From: Candidatus Gracilibacteria bacterium CG12_big_fil_rev_8_21_14_0_65_38_15
GTDB lineage: Bacteria; Patescibacteriota; Gracilibacteria; BD1-5; UBA2023
NCBI GenBank assembly: GCA_002771035.1
Contig: PCUR01000001.1
Location: forward strand, 1-34,211
DNA: 34,211 nucleotides
Reading direction: 5' to 3'
In this document: positions 26,891-34,182 of the stretch, in pieces
Layout of the letters: every line of letters starts with the position of its first letter
Numbering within the stretch: position 1 is the stretch's first letter
Notes under the pieces: generated by a model
Database searches by the model: none
Seen by the model: the letters and a program-made list of their open reading frames with translations, nothing else
Told to the model about the DNA's origin: nothing
Program-made: the position numbers and the translations under genes

Positions 26891-27553
26891 TTACATCCCT
26901 AAAACCTTTTTCTTACATTCCTCGTACACCTTTTCATCCACTTTCTCGAGTCCTGCGAATATCTCGGAAATAGCTCCATCAAGTAATAATCCGGTTCCTT
27001 CGTCGCGACTGAAACCACGGCTTCGGAGGTAGAAAAGTTCTTCATCGGAAATACGATCTATAGCGAGCGCATGACTCGCTTCGATATCGTCCGAATGGAC
27101 GATAAGCGCGGGAATCCCGCGGATTTTCCCACCCTCTCCGAGGAAAATATGTCGTTCTTTCAGTCTTCCGACGATTCGTTTCACTCCTTCCTGAATTTCT
27201 ATTGAACTATCGAGAAGTACTTCCCCGCCGGTTTCGGCAAGCGACAGGATATGAATCTCAGATAAAGCATCGTTTGCTTCAAAAGAACTCTTAATAATCG
27301 CTTCTATTTTTCCATTTTCCTGTGTATGAAATCCGCATTGAATCTGAGAATTACTTCCCGTTCCTTGGTGAATAATCCGAAGATGGAGTTTTCCGCTCGT
27401 TCGAGCACTATAGAAATAGAGTTTCGCCCCGTCTTCAAGAATAATTACCTGCTCGGTGTCATTATTTAGGAAATCAAGAAGAGTCCAAGATTCATTCGAT
27501 GGAATCTGAATAGTTTTCGGGAATAAGTGGAGGTATTGGATTTGACTTTTCAT
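26891..27553 (-). CDS. sufD: SufD-like Fe-S cluster assembly protein, 220 aa
   Basis: SufBD-family beta-helix protein, shorter than classical SufD (about 400). The C-terminal core is present: GGKIRGIPALIVHSDDIEAS with HALAIDRISDEELFYLRSRG, including the conserved histidine of ASHA. The N-terminal third is reduced. It should pair with SufB and SufC to form the scaffold that assembles Fe-S clusters in the cytoplasm. It is last of sufC-sufB-sufD in minus-strand order. No UGA codons. Confidence 0.85.
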   Translation of the reverse strand: MKSQIQYLHLFPKTIQIPSNESWTLLDFLNNDTEQVIILEDGAKLYFYSARTSGKLHLRIIHQGTGSNSQIQCGFHTQENGKIEAIIKSSFEANDALSEIHILSLAETGGEVLLDSSIEIQEGVKRIVGRLKERHIFLGEGGKIRGIPALIVHSDDIEASHALAIDRISDEELFYLRSRGFSRDEGTGLLLDGAISEIFAGLEKVDEKVYEECKKKVLGM

Positions 27554-27569
27554 AGAGTTTACATATAAA
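27542..27569 (+). promoter_or_regulatory. Candidate promoter for the small gene between sufB and sufD
   Basis: TTGACT (27542-27547), a 16-base spacer and TATAAA (27564-27569). It overlaps the sufD start codon on the other strand, so activity here could interfere with sufD expression. Confidence 0.55.
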
Positions 27570-27646
27570 GATATGGAATAATTATTCGGTACTAATCATA
27601 CAGATTTAGTGCCTTGTAGTAATTATCAAAAATGAGGGAGAAAATC

Positions 27647-27952
27647 ATGTTCGACAACTTTATTATGGCATCACAGATGACTGTCATCATCGAGGAAAAC
27701 AAACGACAACGGCTTTTGTCGGAACTGAATCAGTACGATCCGAAGGTTGTCGCCACCGTCGAAGAAATTCTTACTCAAATGGCAGGAGACGAAAACCGGG
27801 AACACAACATCTCACTAATGTGGGCCGAAAATAATGAAGAGTTCCGTAAACAATTCATGGATCTTACCGGAAAATTCGGTTATGTTGTTGTTCAGCATAC
27901 CAGTATTCCCAATCAGCGGTTTCTCTCCAGCTTTCCTCTCGGAAGAAAGTAA
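27647..27952 (+). CDS. Hypothetical small protein between sufB and sufD, 101 aa
   Basis: Family not recognised. The start is the ATG at 27647, preceded by GAGGGAG six bases upstream, the strongest Shine-Dalgarno in the window; an ATG at 27632 is in frame but overlaps that motif. The sequence MFDNFIMASQMTVIIEENKR is followed by a helical, acidic and polar region and ends RFLSSFPLGRK. Codon use is richer in G and C at third positions than the neighbours, and the terminator after it is GC-rich. It has no UGA. These features suggest a gene acquired from a standard-code donor. It is encoded against the suf genes. Confidence 0.75.
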   Translation: MFDNFIMASQMTVIIEENKRQRLLSELNQYDPKVVATVEEILTQMAGDENREHNISLMWAENNEEFRKQFMDLTGKFGYVVVQHTSIPNQRFLSSFPLGRK

Positions 27953-27969
27953 AATCCGAGTTGTAACTC

Positions 27970-27994
27970 GCCCGAGCATTGCTCGGGCTTTTTT
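27970..27994 (+). terminator. GC-rich terminator after the small gene
   Basis: GCCCGAGC (27970-27977) and GCTCGGGC (27981-27988) with loop ATT, then six T. The T-run overlaps the sufB stop codon on the other strand. Confidence 0.93.
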
Positions 27995-29378
27995 ATGTCT
28001 TCTCCATCTCCATCGCGATGAGCACATTCATCTCGGCGGCATATTCGAGTGGGAGTTCTCGGACGACGGGCGAGAGAAATCCATTCACTATCATGGTTTT
28101 TGCCGCATCTTCGTTGATTCCGCGACTCCGCATATAGAAGAGTGCTTCTTCGGATATCTTTCCGGCGCTCGCCTCGTGAGCGACGGTCGAGGAACTGTTT
28201 CCGACACGGATATCTGGATATGTATCACTCTTGGAATGGGAATCGAGGATAAGCCCATCACATTCGATTCTTGCGACTGACCCAATGGCGGATGGTTTGA
28301 TATCGAGAAGTCCACGATAGGTCGCCCGACCTCACCCTTTGGAGAGAGATTTTGAGAGAACAGTAGAAGTAGTCTGTTCTCCGATGTGAATAACTTTCGC
28401 TCCGGTATCAGTATCTTGTCCGGCCGCCGCAAGCGCGACTCCGATGTGCGTCGCAGAACTTTTATTTCCTTTTAGAACCGAGCACGGATAGAGCATAGTA
28501 ACTCCAGAACCCATATTTCCACCGACCCATTCCATAAACCCTTCTTCTTCGACGATTGCCCGCTTGGTATTGAGATTATAGGTATCGATGGACCAGTTCT
28601 CGACCGAACTGTACCGCATCTTCGCTCGTGCACCGACGTATATTTCAACACAACCAGCATGAAGGCTTGCAGTTCCGTATTTTGGTGCCGAACACCCTTC
28701 GATATAATGCGCTTGAGCTTCATCTTCAATGATAATAATCGTATGCTCGAACTGCCCTCCGGCACGGACATTCATACGGAAATACGCCTGAAGTGGATCG
28801 TCTATAACGACTCATTTCGGAACATAGAGAAATGTTCCACCACTCCAAACCGCTGCGTGAAGCGCTGCGAATTTATGGTCATGAACGGGAATCGCTTTCA
28901 TGAAATGGCTTCGCACGAGTTCTTCATGTTCGTGAATCGCCACCGACATATCCTCGAAAATTACTCCGAGATCCGCGAGTTCCTGACGGAGATTATGGTA
29001 CACCACTTCACTATCATACTGAGCTCCAACTCCTGCGAGCATTGCTTTTTCTGCTTCGGGAATACCGAGCCTGTCGAATGTTCGTTTGATTTCGTCTGGG
29101 ACATCTTCCCAGCTTTTTCGGTCTCCTTCGACTTGGGCTTTTGCAAAGTATCGGATGGAATCCAAATCGAGTCCACTTAAGTTTGGCCCCCAAGTAGGAA
29201 GCGATTTACTCCGAAAAACTTCCAAGGCTTTGAGTCGAAGTTCGAGCATCCACTCGGGGTCATTATTCGACTCCGAAATCTGTCGAATGATTTTTTCATT
29301 CAAACCAGCATCAGAAATATCGCGATAGATGATTTCATCGCTCGTGTCGAGATGAGATTGTAGGGAATTATTTTCCAT
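27993..29378 (-). CDS. sufB: Fe-S cluster assembly scaffold protein SufB, 461 aa
   Basis: Core scaffold subunit of SUF. Recognisable stretches are NNDPEWMLELRLKAL, PTWGPNLSGLDLDSIRYF, HNLRQELADLGVIFEDM, FRMNVRAGGQFEHTIIIIED, YIEGCSAPKYGTASLHAGCV, and ARIECDGLILDSHSKSDTYP with HEASAGKISEEALFYMRSRG. Two UGA codons are Gly, at 28812-28814 (VPKGVVIDDP) and 28332-28334 (KGGRATYRG), both family-conserved positions. The stop is TAA 27993-27995. The next suf gene on each side is separated by a small plus-strand gene, unlike a normal compact sufBCD operon. Confidence 0.96.
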
Positions 29379-29406
29379 TTGACTTTTTATTATTTTTCTA
29401 TATAAG
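29379..29406 (+). promoter_or_regulatory. Candidate promoter for the small Cys-containing gene
   Basis: TTGACT (29379-29384), a 16-base spacer and TATAAG (29401-29406), beginning one base after the sufB start codon on the other strand. Its layout is the same as at 27542-27569. Confidence 0.55.
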
Positions 29407-29443
29407 TAGCTCTGTTTTAATTAAATCTAATCTATTTACACCT

Positions 29444-29668
29444 ATGGCAGAAAAAGAGATATTACATGTTTCTGAGGGTCAATGTGAAGGCTCAATAGTT
29501 TGACGAGATGGAAAGAAAATGACTGCATTTGCAGTAGTACAAACATTCAAAACAAGTGCCACGGACGTATTGTGTTCAGCAAGATGAACGGGTAATCAAT
29601 CTCATCAATGCCTTCTTTATGGTTTCAATAACAATGCCAAATGTGCCTATCTGAAAACTGCAGTATAA
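29444..29668 (+). CDS. Small four-cysteine protein between sufC and sufB, 74 aa
   Basis: Found by reading UGA as Gly; two UGA codons (SIVGRDGKK and CSARGTGNQ) would otherwise hide it. The product MAEKEILHVSEGQCEGSIVG... has cysteines in GQCEG, LCSARG, HQCLLY and AKCAYL and lacks any membrane segment or signal. The family is not recognised. With its own promoter 38 bases upstream and a terminator 16 bases downstream it looks like an independent gene. The location between sufC and sufB and the four cysteines invite the idea of a metal or cluster role, but that is inference. Confidence 0.72.
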
Positions 29669-29683
29669 AGTAGAAATGTTATT

Positions 29684-29712
29684 AAAAACTCCAATTCTGT
29701 TGGAGTTTTTTT
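29684..29712. terminator. Bidirectional terminator between the small Cys gene and sufC
   Basis: A perfect stem AAAAACTCCAA (29684-29694) and TTGGAGTTTTT (29700-29710) with loop TTCTG. It serves the small gene on plus and sufC on minus, whose stop is at 29711-29713. Confidence 0.93.
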
Positions 29713-30439
29713 ATTCCCCAAACCCTTCCATTCCAATCTTCTCCACCAATTCAGCTCCACCTCGTTCGACAATTTCTCCGGTTTTTAGAATAATAACCTC
29801 ATCCGGTTTGACGAATTCGGTCATACGGAAATTATGGGTGATGATAATGAGTGTATTTTCCGGATTTTTCACACGAGCCAAAAGCTCAGCAACCGTTCGA
29901 AATGCATCGATATCGAGTCCGCTCTCAATCTCATCAAGAATGATATATTTTGGATTCAAGAGTTTCATCTGAAGGATTTCAATCTTACGTTTCTCTCCGC
30001 CCGAAAACCCAACATTTAAATCGCGATCCAGAAACGAATCGGGAATACTAAGTTCTTTCGTGAGAGTCGTCAGATATCTTCGGCAAAGAAATGGGGAAAG
30101 TGGTTTATTCCCGACCGAAAGATGTTTATTGTGAATCGTACGGAGGTATTCCCCGAGCCTAACTCCACGAACTTCTGGGATATTCTGGAGCGAGAGAAAA
30201 AGTCCCTTATGACTCCGTTCATCAGGCGTCATAGTCGCAAGATTTTCTCCATCAATCGTTATAATCCCCTCTTCTACGTAGTATTTCGGATGTCCCATAA
30301 GAGTCAGTGCCAGCGAAGATTTTCCACTCCCATTCTGTCCGAGAAGGTAGTAGGTTTTACCCGTTTCAAAGGAGATATCAATGTTTCGGAGAATCTCTTT
30401 TCCTTCGACCGAAACTCGGAGATTTTGTATTTGAATCAT
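29711..30439 (-). CDS. sufC: Fe-S cluster assembly ATPase SufC, 242 aa
   Basis: ABC-type cytosolic ATPase that drives the SufB-SufD scaffold. Walker A is GQNGSGKSSLALTLMG (34-49), the Q-loop is LSLQNIPEVRGV, the signature is VGFSGGEKRKIEILQ, Walker B is YIILDEIESGLD, and the switch is ITHNFRM. All are intact. First suf gene on the minus strand, with an IscR type-1-like palindrome 16 bases before its ATG. There are no UGA codons. Confidence 0.97.
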   Translation of the reverse strand: MIQIQNLRVSVEGKEILRNIDISFETGKTYYLLGQNGSGKSSLALTLMGHPKYYVEEGIITIDGENLATMTPDERSHKGLFLSLQNIPEVRGVRLGEYLRTIHNKHLSVGNKPLSPFLCRRYLTTLTKELSIPDSFLDRDLNVGFSGGEKRKIEILQMKLLNPKYIILDEIESGLDIDAFRTVAELLARVKNPENTLIIITHNFRMTEFVKPDEVIILKTGEIVERGGAELVEKIGMEGFGE

Positions 30440-30454
30440 AGTAAAATTTAAATG

Positions 30455-30469
30455 TGACTAAATTAGTCA
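30455..30469. promoter_or_regulatory. IscR type-1-like operator upstream of sufC
   Basis: TGACTAAATTAGTCA is a perfect 7+1+7 palindrome. Its inner 13 bases GACTAAATTAGTC fit the core of the IscR type-1 site, GACTRWWWYAGTC, exactly. It lies between the sufC start and the plus-strand gene at 30576, next to TATAAT (30470-30475), where a bound Rrf2-family repressor could block transcription. No Rrf2/IscR gene is in the window. Confidence 0.7.
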
Positions 30470-30514
30470 TATAATATAGAAAATGAAAGAGAATGCAAGT
30501 GGAAAATGTTTTTC

Positions 30515-30541
30515 TTGCTATCTTGGTATTTTCCTTATAAT
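30515..30541 (+). promoter_or_regulatory. Candidate promoter for the DUF2130 gene
   Basis: TTGCTA (30515-30520), a 15-base spacer and TATAAT (30536-30541). This places the transcript start inside an upstream in-frame ATG ORF and supports 30576 as the real start codon. Confidence 0.45.
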
Positions 30542-30575
30542 CATCTCTAAATTATCTGCAATCCCCTATTTTGTT

Positions 30576-31844
30576 ATGTCCAAAAAAATCAAAGTATCTA
30601 TTCAAGATGAAAACACTCTTGTTCTCCTAGAAGATGCTTCCAAAGGTGACTTAATAGATCTGAAATCTATTCATGAAACCGATATTGATAAAACATCTAT
30701 TGTGAACATTGTAAATTCCATAAAACGAGATAAGTTTCAGGAAGAATTAAAAAAAGAAACTGATCGTATCGAACGAGAACATGCTCTTCAACAAGAATTA
30801 AAAGAAAAAGATTGGAGAGAAACTGAACAAAGAAAATTACAAGAAAAAGAAAAAGAAATAAATGAATTAAGAATTAAATACAGTAATGTTGAAACTGAAA
30901 AAAAACTCGCTATTACTGAAGCTAAATCAGAGATTGAAAAAGATCGTGATCGTCTTGCAAATGAATTGAAGAATAAAGAAATAGAGAAACAGTTATTGGA
31001 AAAAACACTTAATGAGGGATTCTCTGAGAAAATAAAAAGCAAAGATGAAATTATAAAATTTAAAGATGAAGAGATAATTCGAGTAAAAGATATGAAAGCG
31101 AAACTTTCCACAAAAATGCTCGGTGAAACTCTTGAGCAACATTGCGAGACCGAATTCAATAAACTTCGTGCCACTGCTTTCCCAAAAGCATACTTTGAAA
31201 AAGATAATGATGCGAGAAGTTGAAGTAAGGGTGATTTTATTTACAGAGAAAATGATGCAGATGGGAATGAGATTATCTCCATTATGTTTGAGATGAAAAA
31301 TGAGAGCGATGAAACAGCAACTAAGAAGAGAAACGAGGATTTCTTTCGTGAACTCGATAAAGACCGAAATGAGAAGAAGTGTGAATATGCAGTTCTTGTT
31401 TCTCTCTTGGAAGCGGAGAGTGAATATTACAATTCTGGTATTGTTGATGTATCTCATAAATATCCAAAAATGTATGTTATTCGTCCACAATTTTTTATTC
31501 CGATTATTACACTCCTTCGAAATGCAGCCTTAAATTCGATGAAATATAAGTCAGAGTTAGCTATGGTGAGGGCACAAAATATTGATGTTACTAATTTTGA
31601 GAATGAGATAAATGAGTTCAAGGAAGGATTTGCCAAGAACTATGATTTAGCCAGTCGTAAATTCAAAACTGCAATTGACGAAATTGACAAGACCATTGAC
31701 CATCTTCAGAAAACAAAAGATGCTTTGTTATCATCAGAGAACCATCTTCGTTTAGCTAATAACAAAGCGGAAGAACTAACGATAAAAAAGCTAACAAAAG
31801 GAAATCCAACAATGATGGAAAAATTTAATGAACTTCCCAAGTAG
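30576..31844 (+). CDS. DUF2130 coiled-coil protein, 422 aa
   Basis: Cytoplasmic protein with a long coiled coil (about residues 45-180, repeated KEKE/EIEK patterns) followed by the DUF2130 domain. Typical stretches are [63 protein letters not shown] and [22 protein letters not shown] at 31221-31223 is the first Gly of SGSKGDF, conserved in the family. The start ATG at 30576 ([15 protein letters not shown]) is preferred over an ATG 31 codons earlier whose extra residues look non-native. The function is unknown; the domain resembles the DNA-binding restriction-like folds near RmuC proteins. Confidence 0.88.
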
Positions 31845-31930
31845 TCTATTTATCGGAGCACAGCTCCCAAAAGTAGAGTACCTAGAGCTCGGAAGTGGAG
31901 AGGAATAACAATTTATAAATTATCGAATTT

Positions 31931-32263
31931 ATGCAAACTCATTCCAATATCGTTCCTATTTTCTGAGAATCATTCGAGAAAAACGTCGAAAAATATTTCG
32001 AGGATTTTTTGGTATTTTTTCATTCTGATAACGAGGAATACCGTTGTATGGTTCCATCAAGAAGATTTATCAGAAATTTTGGAGAAAAACTTTTAAAATG
32101 AGAATCTTATTTCATTGCTCGTTCGATTATAGCAAATCAATATGGACATCTCGACGAAAAACTTATTTTTACTCTCTCGGAGAGAATATTTCAGTATTTT
32201 CTCTCGTATCGGAAAGAACATCTTTCTCGAGTACGTATTCTTGTAAATAACATTCTCGGATAA
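31931..32263 (+). CDS. Hypothetical protein, 110 aa, two UGA codons
   Basis: Visible only with UGA as Gly (VPIFGESFEKNV and KLLKGESYFIA). It starts MQTHSNIVPIFG at 31931 and stops with TAA 32261-32263. It is mostly helical, rich in aromatic and charged residues (YFEDFLVFFHSDNEEYRCMV, LSERIFQYFLSYRKEHLSR), without signal or membrane segment. Family not recognised. It follows the DUF2130 gene by 86 bases and ends right before a strong terminator, so the reading frame is probably real. Confidence 0.7.
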
Positions 32264-32265
32264 AT

Positions 32266-32305
32266 AAAAATAACCTCCACTTCTGCAGAAGTGGAGGTTA
32301 TTTTT
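32266..32305. terminator. Bidirectional terminator, 20-bp perfect palindrome arms
   Basis: Each arm is 20 bases (32266-32285 and 32286-32305) with effectively no loop beyond the central TGCA. It is A-rich at the left foot and T-rich at the right, and sits between convergent genes. Confidence 0.93.
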
Positions 32306-32314
32306 AAAATAGAA

Positions 32315-32446
32315 TTATATATTAAGAATCTGTTGAATTGCCTTTTGTACTCTTCCTGTTTCTTTAAGTTCTTGATGTTCATCGATGAGAGCGAACATCT
32401 CTCCGAGTCCAAGAGTTTTTTCTATGTTTTTGTCGTGTGATCTCAT
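32315..32446 (-). CDS. Small hypothetical ORF, 43 aa
   Basis: MRSHDKNIEKTLGLGEMFAL continues with a helical charged segment and ends IQQILNI, stop TAA 32315-32317. It fills the space between two terminators. There is no family and no ribosome site; it could be a real small protein or chance. Confidence 0.45.
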   Translation of the reverse strand: MRSHDKNIEKTLGLGEMFALIDEHQELKETGRVQKAIQQILNI

Positions 32447-32470
32447 AGTATAAAAGTGTTTAACAAAATA

Positions 32471-32510
32471 AAATAGACTATCGCGCGCGCTGGCACAGGA
32501 TAGTCTATTT
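32471..32510 (-). terminator. Terminator with 16-base GC-rich loop
   Basis: AAATAGACTATC (32471-32482) pairs with GATAGTCTATTT (32499-32510); the loop starts GCGCGCGC. It lies after the 44-aa ORF and the RNA methyltransferase gene on the minus strand, and the ORF stop codon is in the stem. Confidence 0.8.
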
Positions 32511-32639
32511 ATGATTCTTTTTCAAATCGAAATTACACTTTTCAGGAAGTCTCTGAAAAACTCGATCTTTGTATTCAAAATTCCGCTTCCTCATTCGTCG
32601 TACTACTTTGTACGCCTTATTCCGGTTCTCATTTTTCAT
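32505..32639 (-). CDS. Small basic ORF inside repeat copy B, 44 aa
   Basis: MKNENRNKAYKVVRRMRKRN is followed by FEYKDRVFQRL and ends KKNHK, stop TAG 32505-32507. It has a very basic composition. Almost the whole ORF is copy B of the dispersed palindromic repeat. Copy A also reads ENRNESYEV in the matching frame, so the reading frame may be part of the element. Translation is not established. Confidence 0.4.
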   Translation of the reverse strand: MKNENRNKAYKVVRRMRKRNFEYKDRVFQRLPEKCNFDLKKNHK

Positions 32640-32664
32640 ACAAATTTCTTCGTTTTTGAGAAAC
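32533..32664 (-). repeat. Dispersed palindromic repeat, copy B
   Basis: It resembles copy A over about 125 bases, with core 32581-32628. Its hairpin reads GCGTAC-aaagta-GTACGA, one pair weaker than A and C. It sits directly after the THUMP methyltransferase stop codon (32673-32675). Confidence 0.75.
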
Positions 32665-32672
32665 TTCTTTTT

Positions 32673-33782
32673 TTATTGGAACTTTTTCGAGTAAAAATAA
32701 CAGAGCTCGTTTCCATTATAGAGTTTGCGATTTTTCCAAGTATTCGCCCTAGTGTATTTTCCGAAATCGTAGGAAGTGATGATTCCTCCGAAGAGAGAAG
32801 TATTTTTCGTGAATACGATAGAAATATCTTTGTACAGTAAATCCAAATCGTAATCCTGAAGACGGATTCCGTATGGAGGATTCGACACGAGAGCTCCAGA
32901 AATATATTCGGAAACGTATTCTTTGAAATCCTTTTCTGAAAAATTGACTGTATCGGAAACCCCTGCCCGTTTGGCATTGTCCCGAGCAATTCGCACCGCT
33001 TCTGGATCAGTATCGCTTCCAGTTATGGTGTATTTTCTATCAGTCATTATTTTCGCTTTCGCACTTTCTTTCGCTTGCTTGAAATAGTTCGAATCGTACC
33101 AAGGAAAATATTCTCCTGCGAAACTTCGCGCCATTCCCGGAGCGATATTTCGAGCAATCATAGCAGCCTCGATGGCAATAGTTCCGGAACCACAGAATGG
33201 ATCCAAGAAAGGTTCTTTGTAACGCCATCCGGAAAGCATAACAAGCGCTGCGGCGAGCGTTTCTTTAATCGGCGCTTCGAGTGCTTCGGTTCGATATCCG
33301 CGTTTATGAAGCGGTTCTCCAGAAGTGTCGAGGAGGAGGAGAAGTGTATTTTCTCGGATGAGCGCAAAGATATGAATCCCCGTAACTTTATCATCCTCTC
33401 GGAGGATACTTTCCCGGTCTCCGGTAATCTTCGTGACGATTGCTTTTTTGATGGTTTTTTGAATCGCAGGAATACTATCTAAATCAGATTTGACTGATAC
33501 GGCATCAACGATAATTGGAGCATCCTTGGGAATGTATTTCCGCCAATCAATCGCACCGATTGCCTCAAAAAGCTCGTCGAAAGTCCGAGTCCGCTTCTCG
33601 GCGAGAACGAAATAAACACGGTTTCCCGTACGGATCCAAACATTGAGTTCCGCCATAAGATTATCCGGTCCCGAACAGAGGATTCCTCGGTCAGAGACAA
33701 CAAGGTCGGTTCCGCCGATTTTCTCAATCTCTTTTTTTAGGACTGATTCGACTCCGGGGGTACAAGTGATGAAGAATTGCAT
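32673..33782 (-). CDS. THUMP-domain class I RNA methyltransferase (RlmL/YpsC type), 369 aa
   Basis: Modifies guanosine in rRNA in relatives such as RlmL. The N-terminal THUMP region (about 1-150; MQFFITCTPGVESVLKKEIE) is followed by a SAM-dependent domain with DPFCGSGTIAIEAA, GSDTDPEAVRIARDNAKRAG and the catalytic SNPPYGIRL (N-P-P-Y). The start is the ATG at 33780-33782, which removes a 19-residue hydrophobic N-terminal extension not normal for the family. No UGA codon. The stop is TAA 32673-32675, next to repeat copy B. Confidence 0.9.
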   Translation of the reverse strand: MQFFITCTPGVESVLKKEIEKIGGTDLVVSDRGILCSGPDNLMAELNVWIRTGNRVYFVLAEKRTRTFDELFEAIGAIDWRKYIPKDAPIIVDAVSVKSDLDSIPAIQKTIKKAIVTKITGDRESILREDDKVTGIHIFALIRENTLLLLLDTSGEPLHKRGYRTEALEAPIKETLAAALVMLSGWRYKEPFLDPFCGSGTIAIEAAMIARNIAPGMARSFAGEYFPWYDSNYFKQAKESAKAKIMTDRKYTITGSDTDPEAVRIARDNAKRAGVSDTVNFSEKDFKEYVSEYISGALVSNPPYGIRLQDYDLDLLYKDISIVFTKNTSLFGGIITSYDFGKYTRANTWKNRKLYNGNELCYFYSKKFQ

Positions 33783-33819
33783 GGAAAAATGTAGAGAAAT
33801 AGGAATTATATTTATTAGT

Positions 33820-34143
33820 TTATTTCTTATAGTTATCAAATGTATTACTTGATGGTAATGGTTGCCAACTTCTTACTACTTCTTCACAAATAGGAGTTCC
33901 AGCAACAGAATCATGACAATTTTTACTACAGTAAACCTAATTATTATAGGCATCTGATTCTTTACTTACAGCCCAGGCTTTACAACCTTCATAGGTTGTA
34001 AAGATTTGTCAGTATCTAATGTTTGAATCTTTGGTTCATCCATCATAATATGAACCTTGCCATGTTTCCGTATTTCAGTCAGAACAACCAGATAACAAAA
34101 CAAGTCAACAAGTAATAATAAAGACTAAAGGAGTTTTCCTCAC
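33820..34143 (-). pseudogene. Lipoprotein gene interrupted by an in-frame TAG
   Basis: From a GTG at 34141-34143 it reads VRKTPLVFIITCGLVLLSGC, a lipoprotein signal with lipobox LSGC. SDGNTETWQGSYYDGGTKDS and FTTYEGCKAWAVSKESDAYN follow. A TAG then stops it at 33937-33939. The same frame goes on for 38 codons (VYCSKNCHDSVAGTPICEEV...) to TAA 33820-33822. The spread of cysteines on both sides suggests a single ancestral protein. Several UGA codons are Gly. Its first codons lie in the terminal inverted repeat, where the frame is also open further upstream. It could be a pseudogene, or a read error at one base (CAG to TAG). Confidence 0.6.
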
Positions 34144-34182
34144 CCAGACCGGCGATATCCCTGGGCTAAAGCCTCGCTTCGC
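34124..34182 (-). repeat. Right copy of 59-bp terminal inverted repeat
   Basis: Exact reverse complement of bases 1-59. It holds the first codons of the broken lipoprotein gene. Beyond it, 29 bases remain to the window end. Both copies point inward. Confidence 0.92.

Noticed and set aside
115-31844. Many apparent frameshifted or split genes (FAD protein, methyltransferase, pheT, SufB and others)
   Set aside because: Every break is an in-frame TGA at a conserved Gly or a neutral site; with table 25 the genes are whole.
33937-33939. TAG as a sense codon
   Set aside because: TAG ends the FAD, TPR, HD, NUDIX and DUF2130 genes here, so a local mutation or error is more likely.
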